57,528 nt of DNA. Origin: Halomicronema sp. CCY15110. GTDB lineage: Bacteria > Cyanobacteriota > Cyanobacteriia > Phormidesmidales > Phormidesmidaceae. Where the stretch lies: contig NZ_JACSWC010000431.1 in assembly GCF_016888165.1 (NCBI RefSeq), forward strand, positions 1 to 57,528, read 5' to 3'. Shown here piece after piece: positions 27,745 to 36,253 of this stretch. The position numbers and the translations under genes are program-made. Position 1 is the stretch's first letter. The number at the start of each line of letters is the position of its first letter. The notes under the pieces are model-generated. The model was not told the origin of the DNA and ran no database searches. It saw only the letters and a program-made list of their open reading frames with translations.

Positions 27745-28677
27745 ATGACCTTGCTGATTGTTTCACCTCATCGTTCTGATCTCAGCCGTTGGCAACAGGC
27801 CCTACAAACCTGTGCGCCGGATCTGGACATTGCGGTCTGGCCCCAGGTGACAGTTCCAGAAGACATCACCTTTGCCTTAGCTTGGCAACAGCCCGCTGGC
27901 ATTTGGCAACAGTTTCCAAATCTGCGCTGTGTGTCGTCCTTTGGGGCCGGTGTCGATCACTTATTGCAAGATGTCGACCTGCCGACTGATACACCGATTG
28001 TGCGGCTGGTCGATCCGTTATTGGCGCAGTCAATGTTTGAATACATTGCCGCAGCGGTGATGGGCATTTTGCGGGACTTTGATGTTTACGAAACTCAGCA
28101 AATGGGTGGACTCTGGCAATCCCATACCCCGACCCTGAGTCAGCACTGTACGGTGGGCATCATGGGACTCGGGCAGCTGGGCACTTACACGGCCCAAAAG
28201 CTGGTGAAGCTGGGTTTTAACGTTGTGGGCTGGGCGCGATCGCCTAAGCAGATTGAGGGCGTCACTGCGTACAGCGGGGATGCACAGCTACCACAGTTTT
28301 TGCAGCAGACCCAGATATTGGTTTGTTTACTGCCGCTCACGGCACAGACTCGCGACATTTTGAACCTCGATCTCCTGGCCCAACTGCCACGTCCGGCCTA
28401 TCTCATCAATGTGGCGCGCGGGGCGCACTTGGTCGAAGCCGATTTGTTGGCAGCGCTTGATGCCGGATATCTACGCGGCGCTTGTTTGGATGTCTTTCGG
28501 CAAGAGCCCCTGCCGCCGACCCATCCCTTTTGGGCGCATCCCAAGATTCGGGTTACGCCCCATTCCTCCAGCATCACCAACCCGGAGTCGGTCGCGCCCC
28601 AAATTGTGGAAAATTATCGGCGATCGCAGACAGGCGCACCGTTGCTGAATCAGGTATCGCGATCGCGCGGTTATTGA
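27745..28677 (+). CDS. D-2-hydroxyacid dehydrogenase (glyoxylate/hydroxypyruvate reductase A-like)
   Basis: 310 aa. The Rossmann fingerprint is GIMGLGQLGTYTAQKL, followed by the catalytic Arg (LINVARGAHLVE), Glu (FRQEPLPPTHPFW) and His (RVTPHSSS). The N-terminal substrate domain contains FGAGVDHL. The closest named type by eye is GhrA, which reduces glyoxylate or hydroxypyruvate with NADPH, a plausible step in photorespiratory metabolism. It follows the epimerase by 14 bp. Confidence 0.88.
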   Translation: MTLLIVSPHRSDLSRWQQALQTCAPDLDIAVWPQVTVPEDITFALAWQQPAGIWQQFPNLRCVSSFGAGVDHLLQDVDLPTDTPIVRLVDPLLAQSMFEYIAAAVMGILRDFDVYETQQMGGLWQSHTPTLSQHCTVGIMGLGQLGTYTAQKLVKLGFNVVGWARSPKQIEGVTAYSGDAQLPQFLQQTQILVCLLPLTAQTRDILNLDLLAQLPRPAYLINVARGAHLVEADLLAALDAGYLRGACLDVFRQEPLPPTHPFWAHPKIRVTPHSSSITNPESVAPQIVENYRRSQTGAPLLNQVSRSRGY

Positions 28678-28702
28678 TGGGGGCTAATCTCCGTTCGCTG
28701 GC

Positions 28703-29599
28703 TCAGGTAAACGTTAGTAGCGCCCACAAAATGCCGGGCAGGGTGATAAAGCTCAGCAGGGTGGAAAGCACTATCGCTCGGGCGACCAAGTCGGCGTCGC
28801 CGCCAAACTCCGTCACCCAAATAAACGTATTCACCGCTGTGGGCATGGCTCCTTGCAGCACCAGCACGTGCAAATCTTGACCTTGGAGGCCGATCGCGCG
28901 CCCAATCAACAGGGCGATCGCAGGGGCGAGAGCCAGGCGTAACCCGGCTGCCAGCAGCACGGGGCGATCGAGGTAAAACTGAGTTTTGGCGAGCTGCATT
29001 CCCAGGGTGATTAGCGCCACGGGAATCGCCGCCCCACCCAGGAGGGCCAGCCCTTCATCCAGTCGCAGCGGCAAGGTAATGGCGAGTGCTTGTAAGGCGA
29101 GTCCCGTCAGCATGGCCCAAAAGACGGGTAGCTTGAGCGTTGTTCTGAGTCCGGTGGCTAAGCCCTGGCCTTTCAGCAGGGTCGGCCCGACGGTGGTGAG
29201 CAAAATGCTGCTGCTCACCAGATAGACGATCGCCCCCTCTAACCCGGTTTGCCCCAAAGCGAAGGTGATAAAGGGTAGTCCTAAATTGCCTGTATTGGCA
29301 AAGAGGGTGGTGGCGAGGAGCGTTTTTTGCTGGAGAGGATGGGCTCGAATCAGGCGACAAAATCCATACACCAAGGCATACAGCAGGGCCGATGCCCCAA
29401 AGAACCCCATAACAATGAGCAACGCCCGCTCGGCTGTCAGCGTAATGCCATAGAGGCTATTCGCAATTAGGGCGGGCAGTAAAACGTAGAGACTGAGTCG
29501 CGACAGGGTACGGCGGTCGAGGCCGAGGGTGCGCCCCGCGATGAACCCCACCAAAATGATCAGGGCCACGGGGGCGATCGCGGGCAATAAAACAGCCAT
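28703..29599 (-). CDS. AEC-family (auxin efflux carrier-like) transporter
   Basis: A 298-aa integral membrane protein of about ten helices in two repeats (for example LLPAIAPVALIILVGFIAGR, LLATTLFANTGNLGLPF and QGAMPTAVNTFIWV). The NTGNLG and PTAVNTF crossovers are typical of the AEC / bile-acid-like fold. The substrate is probably an organic anion or metabolite. It begins 20 bp after FTR1 on the same strand, so the pair likely forms an operon. Confidence 0.88.
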   Translation of the reverse strand: MAVLLPAIAPVALIILVGFIAGRTLGLDRRTLSRLSLYVLLPALIANSLYGITLTAERALLIVMGFFGASALLYALVYGFCRLIRAHPLQQKTLLATTLFANTGNLGLPFITFALGQTGLEGAIVYLVSSSILLTTVGPTLLKGQGLATGLRTTLKLPVFWAMLTGLALQALAITLPLRLDEGLALLGGAAIPVALITLGMQLAKTQFYLDRPVLLAAGLRLALAPAIALLIGRAIGLQGQDLHVLVLQGAMPTAVNTFIWVTEFGGDADLVARAIVLSTLLSFITLPGILWALLTFT

Positions 29600-29619
29600 A
29601 CGCAGGAGGTCGGCGAGCC

Positions 29620-30537
29620 CTAACTAGAGGGGGACTTTTGGGCAGTTGGCCCGGCCCCGAGACTGCGAAAGTAAGTGCCGCCAACGGTAATGATAAAGGC
29701 GACGTAGGCCAAGAGTTGTCCGGCAAACAGCTGCTCGCGATAGCCCAGCAATGTTTTCAGCAGCACTCCAGGAAACTCATGATCCGGCAAGACGGCGCGG
29801 GCATCCCACAGTTGCGGCCCCAGGATGCATGACGCTTGGGAAATGCAGAGGTCGGCGTTGACGGGATCAAAGTTGCTGATAGCGAGAAAGGCGGCATCTA
29901 AATTGCGGAAAAACGAGATCACCAGTCCCCCCACAATCAAAATCAGCAGCACCCCCATCACTTGAAAAAATGCCTTTAAGTTAATGCGGACGCCCCATTT
30001 GAACAACGCTAGACCAATCAGGGTTGCCCCCAGCAGCCCGCCCGCCGCCCCGATCACCGCTGTGACACTTTGCTGCACGTTAGTGAAAATAAACAGCACG
30101 GTTTCAATGCCTTCTCGTAGGACGGCAATGCAGACCAAGCTGAAAATCGTGATCCCGGCGGCATCGTCGCCTTGCAGAGCGGCAATCACGTTGCCCTCGA
30201 TATCGCCCTTGAGCGATCGCGCCTGGCGCGTCATCCACAGCAGCATCCAGCTCAACATCACGATCGCGATCGCGCAAAACAGACAGTCAAAAAATGGCTC
30301 GATAATTGGCTCTAGGGTGGGTAAAGCTTGTTGCGCTTGAGCCACGCTGTTAAAAATTACGATGCCGCTCAGTACACTGCCCAATAGCCCTGCCCCAATG
30401 CCCAGATAAACCCAGCGGTTGAGCTGACTTTGTTGGGCTTTATTCAGGCAGGCCAATACAATGCCGACGACGAGGGCCGCTTCGACCCCTTCGCGCAAGG
30501 TGACAAAAAAGGTCGGGAGGGCGGGCGCAAAATCCAT
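29620..30537 (-). CDS. FTR1-family high-affinity iron permease
   Basis: A 305-aa membrane protein with about seven helices and the two REGxE iron-binding motifs: R15-E19 (LREGVEA) and R141-E145 (LREGIETV). These carry Fe(III) in yeast Ftr1 and bacterial EfeU. No EfeO or EfeB partner lies nearby; the downstream gene is an AEC carrier. It is probably iron-regulated, but I could not make out a convincing Fur box in the 188 bp upstream. Confidence 0.92.
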   Translation of the reverse strand: MDFAPALPTFFVTLREGVEAALVVGIVLACLNKAQQSQLNRWVYLGIGAGLLGSVLSGIVIFNSVAQAQQALPTLEPIIEPFFDCLFCAIAIVMLSWMLLWMTRQARSLKGDIEGNVIAALQGDDAAGITIFSLVCIAVLREGIETVLFIFTNVQQSVTAVIGAAGGLLGATLIGLALFKWGVRINLKAFFQVMGVLLILIVGGLVISFFRNLDAAFLAISNFDPVNADLCISQASCILGPQLWDARAVLPDHEFPGVLLKTLLGYREQLFAGQLLAYVAFIITVGGTYFRSLGAGPTAQKSPSS

Positions 30538-30725
30538 AGATTCCCAGGGAAAAAGACAACTGTAGGCTGGTCAAGCAAAGCACCGGCTGGGGGCAATTCC
30601 CCTAGAGACCATGATGCCGACGGCTGACCGGCCAATGCCATTACACTCTGTTCCGGTGGTTACCCTGGCGACCAGCCCCCACGGTGATTGTAAAGGGTTT
30701 CTTTGGGGATGCAGCGGGTAGCGAC

Positions 30726-32768
30726 TTAGCTGCCCCCCAAACGCCAGACCCGGATGGTTTTGTCGGCGCTAGCGCTGGCAATCAGGCGACCCGTCCGGTG
30801 AATGGCGATCGCGCTCACCACTTGGCTGTGCCCCAGCAAGGTGTGCACAAGATTTCCCGTCCGGGCATCCCAAACTTTCACGGTGTGATCATTGCTGCCA
30901 CTCACAATCGTGCGGTTATCGGGAGCGATCGCCACCGAATTCACCTCTTGGTTGTGCCCCTTGAGCACATGGATAATTGATCCCGTGCCGACACTCCACA
31001 CCACCAGCGTTTTATCTTTGCTGGCGCTCACCACAAACAGCCCATCGGGACTCACCGCCACATCATTGATCGGACTCACATGGCCCGAAAAGAACCGGAT
31101 CATCTCGCCCGTCTTAAGATCCCACTGGCGCACCTTATTATCCAGGCCACCGCTAAATAACGTCGATTCATCCGGCATCATGGCCACGGCCCGAACCGCC
31201 GCTGGCGACCCCAGCAACGTCCGAATGGCATTTCCCTTATCCAATTTCCAGAGTTTGATGGTTTTGTCTTTGCTGCCGCTCGCCAAAATCCATCCTTTAT
31301 GGCCAATGGTGACGCTGGTGACATCACGGGCGTGCCCCTCCAGGGTGTGAATCAATCGCCCTGCCGATAGGTTCCAGACTTTGACCGTGCCATCATCGCC
31401 GCAACTCACCAAGACTTGCCCCTTGGTACTGATGCGCAGATCATTGACGCCTCGGGGATGTCCTTGCAGGGTGACCATTTCGGCCCCGGTTTGTAAATCC
31501 CATACCTTAATGGTGTCGTCCAAACTGCCGCTGACCAACGTGGCCGATCGCGGATTAAAGGCCACCGCTGTCACCCAAGACTGATGTCCCGATAGCACCC
31601 GGACACACTGCCAATTATCACTTTCCGAAAACCGCTCGGGCGCTTTTACCGAATCGGCTACCGTCACCGGTATCGCGAGGGGCGGCGGCGCGGGCGGGGG
31701 AGACGGCTTGGGCAGGGCAAGGGGCGCTGGGGTGGCCGTCGGGGAACTGGTTTGGGGGATCTGAGGGTCGATGGTCGGCGTGGCGACTGCGCCCCGTGCC
31801 CGATCAGTCGTCGTCGCCGCATTGCTTTCAGGATGTTGGCGCACCCATCCCGGCACGTTGCCGCGAAAGGTGGATGACGAGTCCAGTGCGGCTAAGACTG
31901 CCGGGGCATCCACAAACCGTTCCCCCACGGCATCCATCACCAGCCGATCGAGGACAGCAGTTAGCTCTGGACTGACGGAGCGGCTTTGTTGGGCCAAAAT
32001 GGCGGGCCACCGCCAGTTGCCCGCCATGTGGTCATATAGCTTTTCCGGTTTGCAACCCGTCAGCAGATGCAGGCAGGTCGCCCCCAGACTATACAAGTCA
32101 CTACAGGGATAGGCTTGGCCGCCGCGCAGTTGCTCAATGGGGGCGTAGCCTTCGGTGCCGATGCGGGTGCCTGGCGTGGCTTCCGATAAAGCTTCGCCAA
32201 AATGCTTGGCCACCCCAAAATCAATTAAGAAAAGACGGCGATCGGTATCCCGCCGGATCAAATTGGTGGGCGTGATGTCGCGATGGATGACGTTGTGCCG
32301 ATGGATAAAGTCCAGCACGGGCAGAATATCGAGCAGCAAATCCCGAATGCTGTGCTCATCCATCGGACCGCTTTCCAGCACTTCTTGGATGAGGGTTTTG
32401 CCGTCGATAAATTGCTGAACTAAATAGAGAAAATGATCTTGTTCAAAGTAAGCCAGCAGCGCCGGAATCTGCACATGCTCGCCCAAATCGTGCAGTCGCA
32501 CGGCTTCTTGATTAAACAGTTCAACCGCTTTGTTGAAAGCTTTAGTGCCTTTGGTTTGGGGGGCGAACTGTTTGATGACGCAGGGGGCATTCAGGCGATC
32601 GCTATCTAACGCAAGATAGGTACGACCAAAACCGCCCCGCCCAATTAACTTTTGGGGCTGATACCGGCCCCGCAACATTTTGACCAGAGGCGTACTGCAA
32701 CTGCGACAAGTTTGCGCCGCGTCGCGGTTTAGAGGATGCGCACACTGAGGATTCAAGCAACAAATCAT
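30726..32768 (-). CDS. Four-Cys Ser/Thr protein kinase with seven WD40 repeats
   Basis: A 680-aa kinase. The Cys motif C4, C9, C21, C24 has exactly the spacing of the SpkB-like kinase at 956-2560. The kinase domain (about 35-305) has GRGGFGRTYLAL, CVIKQF, HRDITPTNL and LIDFGVAK; the usual Lys of the catalytic loop (HRDxKPxN) is Thr here. A Pro-rich linker (about 320-400) leads to seven WD40 repeats (about 405-680), each with a GH start and a WD-type end, enough for one complete propeller. No transmembrane span is seen. Confidence 0.93.
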   Translation of the reverse strand: MICCLNPQCAHPLNRDAAQTCRSCSTPLVKMLRGRYQPQKLIGRGGFGRTYLALDSDRLNAPCVIKQFAPQTKGTKAFNKAVELFNQEAVRLHDLGEHVQIPALLAYFEQDHFLYLVQQFIDGKTLIQEVLESGPMDEHSIRDLLLDILPVLDFIHRHNVIHRDITPTNLIRRDTDRRLFLIDFGVAKHFGEALSEATPGTRIGTEGYAPIEQLRGGQAYPCSDLYSLGATCLHLLTGCKPEKLYDHMAGNWRWPAILAQQSRSVSPELTAVLDRLVMDAVGERFVDAPAVLAALDSSSTFRGNVPGWVRQHPESNAATTTDRARGAVATPTIDPQIPQTSSPTATPAPLALPKPSPPPAPPPLAIPVTVADSVKAPERFSESDNWQCVRVLSGHQSWVTAVAFNPRSATLVSGSLDDTIKVWDLQTGAEMVTLQGHPRGVNDLRISTKGQVLVSCGDDGTVKVWNLSAGRLIHTLEGHARDVTSVTIGHKGWILASGSKDKTIKLWKLDKGNAIRTLLGSPAAVRAVAMMPDESTLFSGGLDNKVRQWDLKTGEMIRFFSGHVSPINDVAVSPDGLFVVSASKDKTLVVWSVGTGSIIHVLKGHNQEVNSVAIAPDNRTIVSGSNDHTVKVWDARTGNLVHTLLGHSQVVSAIAIHRTGRLIASASADKTIRVWRLGGS

Positions 32769-33265
32769 TCAACAGACCCTGTCCGGTCAAGTCACCGGCA
32801 AACATGTGAACCTCACTAACTACCCGGTCTATCGATGTCATAAAGATGCACCATCGACCCAGGAGGCTCGTCAACAGTCACACGGAGAGACCGCCCGCTG
32901 GGCGCGACGTGACTGACAGTTGACCACAATCACGGCTCGGCGATTCACTCCCTTGCTGTATCTAGGTTGCCCACCGCCTGGCCAAAATCGGCTCACCAGG
33001 CAGGGAAACTCAGACTTAAGCATAGTGTAGTTTTCTGATTCCCTAATGATCGGCAAAAAATTTGCAAACAAGGCGATCGCGCCCTCACTGGGCTGGCCTC
33101 AGACTACCAGAGGGAACCATTGATGCTCCGGTTGTGTGGCGTCTTAACGGACGCTGAGGGCCGGGCGATCGCAGCAATTCTTTACATTTGCTGCCGCCAA
33201 CGAGAAACCTCAAAGCCCTGCGGTAAGGTGGTTGTCAGACTCCTTTTACACCCTTTTTTGAACTC
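32769..33265. other. Divergent intergenic region between the WD40 kinase and bciB
   Basis: About 500 bp with no credible gene; a 66-codon minus-strand frame at 32871-33071 shows no domain. It must hold promoters for both flanking genes. No strong operator or repeat was recognised. Confidence 0.5.
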
Positions 33266-34462
33266 ATGACGTTGGCTCACTCTGCCCATAAAAAAGCCAA
33301 AGCCCTCCGCCCGGGAGCCCGCCGTCCGGCCAAGGAACTCTGCAGTGAATGCGGCCTCTGCGATACCTATTACATTCACTATGTGAAAGAAGCGTGCGCT
33401 TTTCTCAACCAACAGTTTCCTGAGTTGGAAACCCAAACCCATGGGCGCGATCGCGATTTAGAGGCCCCCCTAGAGCAATACTTTGGCGTCCACCAAGACA
33501 TGATGGCGGCTCGTAAGCACGAGCCCATTGAGGGGGCACAATGGACGGGCATCGTGAGTTCGATCGCGATCGCCATGCTCACCCAAGGTCACGTTGAAGG
33601 GGTGGTCTGTGTCCAAAACACCGAAGAAGACCGCTTTCAGCCCAAGCCCGTGATCGCCACCACGCCAGAAGAGATTTTGGCGGCGCGGGTTAACAAACCC
33701 ACTCTGTCACCCAACCTATCCGTGCTAGAGCAAATCGAGCAGTCGGGTATGAAGCGGCTGCTCGTGATCGGCGTCGGCTGCCAGATTCAGGCCCTGCGAG
33801 CGGTGGAAAAAGAGTTGGGTCTGGAAAAGCTCTATGTGCTCGGGACGCCCTGTGTGGACAACGTCACCCGCGCTGGGCTGCAAAAGTTTTTAGACACCAC
33901 CAGCCGCTCACCCGAAACGGTGGTGCATTATGAATTCATGCAAGACTTTCGGGTGCATTTCAAACACGAAGACGGCTCGATTGAAAAAGTCCCCTTCTTT
34001 GGCCTTAAAACTAACCAGCTCAAGGATGTGTTTGCACCGTCTTGCATGAGCTGTTTTGACTATGTGAATGGATTGGCAGACATTGTGGTGGGCTACATGG
34101 GCGCACCCTTTGGCTGGCAGTGGATCACCGTGCGCAATGAGCGCGGCCAAGAAATGCTCGACCTGGTGATGGATCAGTTAGAGACTAAGCCAGTGGATTC
34201 CCAGGGCGATCGCCATGCCGCCGTGCAGCAAAGCATCCCCGCCTATGACAAGGGCGTGACCCTACCGATGTGGGCCGCGCAACTCATGGGCGTCGTCATT
34301 GAGCGCGTTGGCCCCAAAGGCATGGAATACGCCCGTTTTTCTATCGACTCGCACTTCACCCGCAATTACCTGTATGTGAAGCGTAACCACCCCGAAAAGC
34401 TGGATGACCACGTCCCCGAGTTTGCCAAGCGCATTGTCAGCCAGTACAAACTGCCAGACTAG
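33266..34462 (+). CDS. bciB: Ferredoxin-dependent divinyl (proto)chlorophyllide 8-vinyl reductase
   Basis: A 398-aa iron-sulfur flavoprotein of the F420-hydrogenase beta-subunit-like family (BciB, Synechocystis slr1923). It reduces the C8 vinyl group in chlorophyll synthesis. Cys-rich motifs for Fe-S clusters are CSECGLCDTYY near the N-terminus, GVGCQIQALR, LGTPCVDN and SCMSCFDY. Length and motif order match BciB; the related plant enzyme HCAR is an alternative name for the fold. It stands alone in the plus direction, with no BciA-type reductase in the window. Confidence 0.92.
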   Translation: MTLAHSAHKKAKALRPGARRPAKELCSECGLCDTYYIHYVKEACAFLNQQFPELETQTHGRDRDLEAPLEQYFGVHQDMMAARKHEPIEGAQWTGIVSSIAIAMLTQGHVEGVVCVQNTEEDRFQPKPVIATTPEEILAARVNKPTLSPNLSVLEQIEQSGMKRLLVIGVGCQIQALRAVEKELGLEKLYVLGTPCVDNVTRAGLQKFLDTTSRSPETVVHYEFMQDFRVHFKHEDGSIEKVPFFGLKTNQLKDVFAPSCMSCFDYVNGLADIVVGYMGAPFGWQWITVRNERGQEMLDLVMDQLETKPVDSQGDRHAAVQQSIPAYDKGVTLPMWAAQLMGVVIERVGPKGMEYARFSIDSHFTRNYLYVKRNHPEKLDDHVPEFAKRIVSQYKLPD

Positions 34463-34592
34463 GGAATCAGCAAGCATACAATGTCCTGTCTGAGTCCTGT
34501 GGTCAGATGACGGGGACGTTGGATGCCTGGGAGTGTCCTTTCTTCATCGTTGAGGTTGCGATTGTGCGCGTCACTCTCAGGGCCAATGACGG

Positions 34593-34754
34593 TTACCAGT
34601 ATCGCCTGACCAAGAGTTCGAGTCGCCGCACTAACTGCTTGAGGTGCTGGATTTCTGCTCTGAGGCGGCAATTTTCCGCTCGCAGGGCTTGATTCTCCTG
34701 TCGGAGTGAGGTGGATGTGGCGATCGCGTCCCCAGTGTCGAGAGTCGTTTTCAT
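34593..34754 (-). CDS. Possible small coiled-coil protein
   Basis: A 53-aa frame from the ATG at 34754. Residues 15-50 form an amphipathic helix with Leu at heptad-like positions (SLRQENQALRAENCRLRAE, then IQHLKQLVRRLELLVRR), like a short leucine zipper. No family is recognised and no clear Shine-Dalgarno sequence precedes it. The regular heptads are the main reason to suspect a real gene; it may be a chance frame. Confidence 0.4.
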   Translation of the reverse strand: MKTTLDTGDAIATSTSLRQENQALRAENCRLRAEIQHLKQLVRRLELLVRRYW

Positions 34755-35191
34755 GGGTTTAGCTCGTAAGCATCGCCGCAAGCTGCCTGGAAATCGCAGA
34801 GGAATGGCATAGATGCGGCTCTATAGATCAATCTTAGCGAACCGATTACGGCGGCGCGGGCAAACTGTCATAAAGCGGTATAAACGGCCCGATGAGGTTA
34901 TTGGCTGAGTGTCTCCGTTTTGGCCGCAGTGACACCTCTAGAGCTATCATCCTCGTTCTAAAAGATATTTGTCGCCAGCCAAAATTAAGTTTGGTATAGG
35001 CAGCGACATTTTTTCGCATCTTGGGGATGCGATCGCGGTACTCTCTAATGTCCTGGCTGAGGCGGCTTTGACGGTTGCTGATGATGGTGATCGCGTTATT
35101 GATAAGAAAATCTAAAGTGCAGAAGGGCTGATTCCTAGTGACAGACTTCCATTTCTCCGATACATTATTGGTGTGTGAGGAGCGAACCAGT
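34755..35191. other. Intergenic region in front of an orphan terminator
   Basis: About 440 bp with no credible protein gene. A 117-codon minus-strand frame at 34846-35199 starts inside the terminator and shows no domain. Because a strong plus-strand terminator closes this stretch, a small RNA may be encoded here; no promoter was pinned down. Confidence 0.35.
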
Positions 35192-35234
35192 AAGGGCACC
35201 GAGACGAAACACGGCCAGTCGTCGGTGCCCTTTC
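35192..35234 (+). terminator. Strong intrinsic terminator with no gene in front
   Basis: AAGGGCACCGA (35192-35202) pairs perfectly with TCGGTGCCCTT (35222-35232), extended by GAC/GTC around a bulged G, and is followed by TTTCTGTTTT. The nearest upstream plus-strand gene, bciB, ends 730 bp earlier. It may end a small RNA or a very long bciB 3' UTR. Confidence 0.8.
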
Positions 35235-35276
35235 TGTTTTAAATATTTCCACAGCGCTGACCGAGTTGAGCGATCG

Positions 35277-36107
35277 CTACAAAATAAACTGCTCAATCGC
35301 GTTCACGACGCCATCCGCTTCGACACTGGGGGCCACCCAATCAGCGATCTCCTTCACGCCATCTGGCGCATCGCCCATGGCCACGCCTACCCCCGCGTAG
35401 CGAATCATTTCATAGTCATTGAAGTTATCGCCCACGGTCATTACTTGATCGGGAGAGAGGTCGAGTAGCTCCTCCGCGAGATATTGCACCGCCGCCCCTT
35501 TGTTGGACAGGGGATGGGTCGCCTCAAAGAAGGTGGCCACGGACTGGGTGAGGTACAACTCGGCGGGCGTGTACTGTTGCTTAAAGCGGCTCAGCAATTC
35601 AGTAATCACGACGGGGTCGGGACTCAGAGCCAGCAACTTGGTGGTTTCGATCGCACTTTGGGCGGTCAGGTAGGTCGCCAAGTCACCGACGGGCATCGGC
35701 TCAATGCCCGAGCGGGCGGCATAGTCGCGGGTGTCGGTCAAAACTTCGCGGACATGCAGTTGGTCGTCAATATAGAGGTGAATGGAGAGCTGTTCGGCAG
35801 CTTCCAACTCGGCCAGAGCCGCCAGCAGCGCCAGAGTATGTTCGCGGGAGAGGGGCGTGTGGCGATACAGTTTGCCCGAGGTGGGATCTTTGATCAGCGC
35901 TCCCTGGTAAGACAGGAGCGGCAACGGTGACTGCACCGCCTGATGAAACCGCACGGCGGAACGATACATGCGTCCGGTGGCGATCGCTACCTGCACGCCC
36001 TGTTGTTGGGCGGCGGCGATCGCCTGCTTCACCCCTGCCGTCACGTCGTTAGATTTGCCCGCGATCGTGCCGTCGATATCCAACACCAGTAGTCGAATGT
36101 CTGCCAT
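35277..36107 (-). CDS. HAD-superfamily Cof-type phosphatase
   Basis: 276 aa from the ATG at 36107 (MADIRLLVLDIDGTIAG), where motif I DxDGT supplies the nucleophile. Motif II is in VAIATGRM, and the C-terminal motif is MTVGDNFNDYEM with acidic ligands. A C2-type cap domain lies at about 85-200. The family (HAD-IIB, Cof-like) dephosphorylates sugar phosphates or phosphorylated cofactors; the substrate cannot be told. It lies downstream of the flippase on the same strand. Confidence 0.9.
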   Translation of the reverse strand: MADIRLLVLDIDGTIAGKSNDVTAGVKQAIAAAQQQGVQVAIATGRMYRSAVRFHQAVQSPLPLLSYQGALIKDPTSGKLYRHTPLSREHTLALLAALAELEAAEQLSIHLYIDDQLHVREVLTDTRDYAARSGIEPMPVGDLATYLTAQSAIETTKLLALSPDPVVITELLSRFKQQYTPAELYLTQSVATFFEATHPLSNKGAAVQYLAEELLDLSPDQVMTVGDNFNDYEMIRYAGVGVAMGDAPDGVKEIADWVAPSVEADGVVNAIEQFIL

Positions 36108-36253
36108 GCTGCCGAAGCCCTTGAATGATCGCCATCCAGCGTGACGCAGAACCGGGGCAAACCACAAGGGCAAGATGATACAAATTCTGCCGCTCGCAAA
36201 AATAGGACAGTGCCGAGGTCAAAATTCCTGGTCAACTGGCAACGGTGCCCCAC

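Noticed and set aside
34605-34630. GAGTTCGAGTC, a T-loop-like string
   Set aside because: The surrounding bases do not form a T-stem, and no other tRNA arms are found. It lies in a leucine-rich open frame on the other strand.
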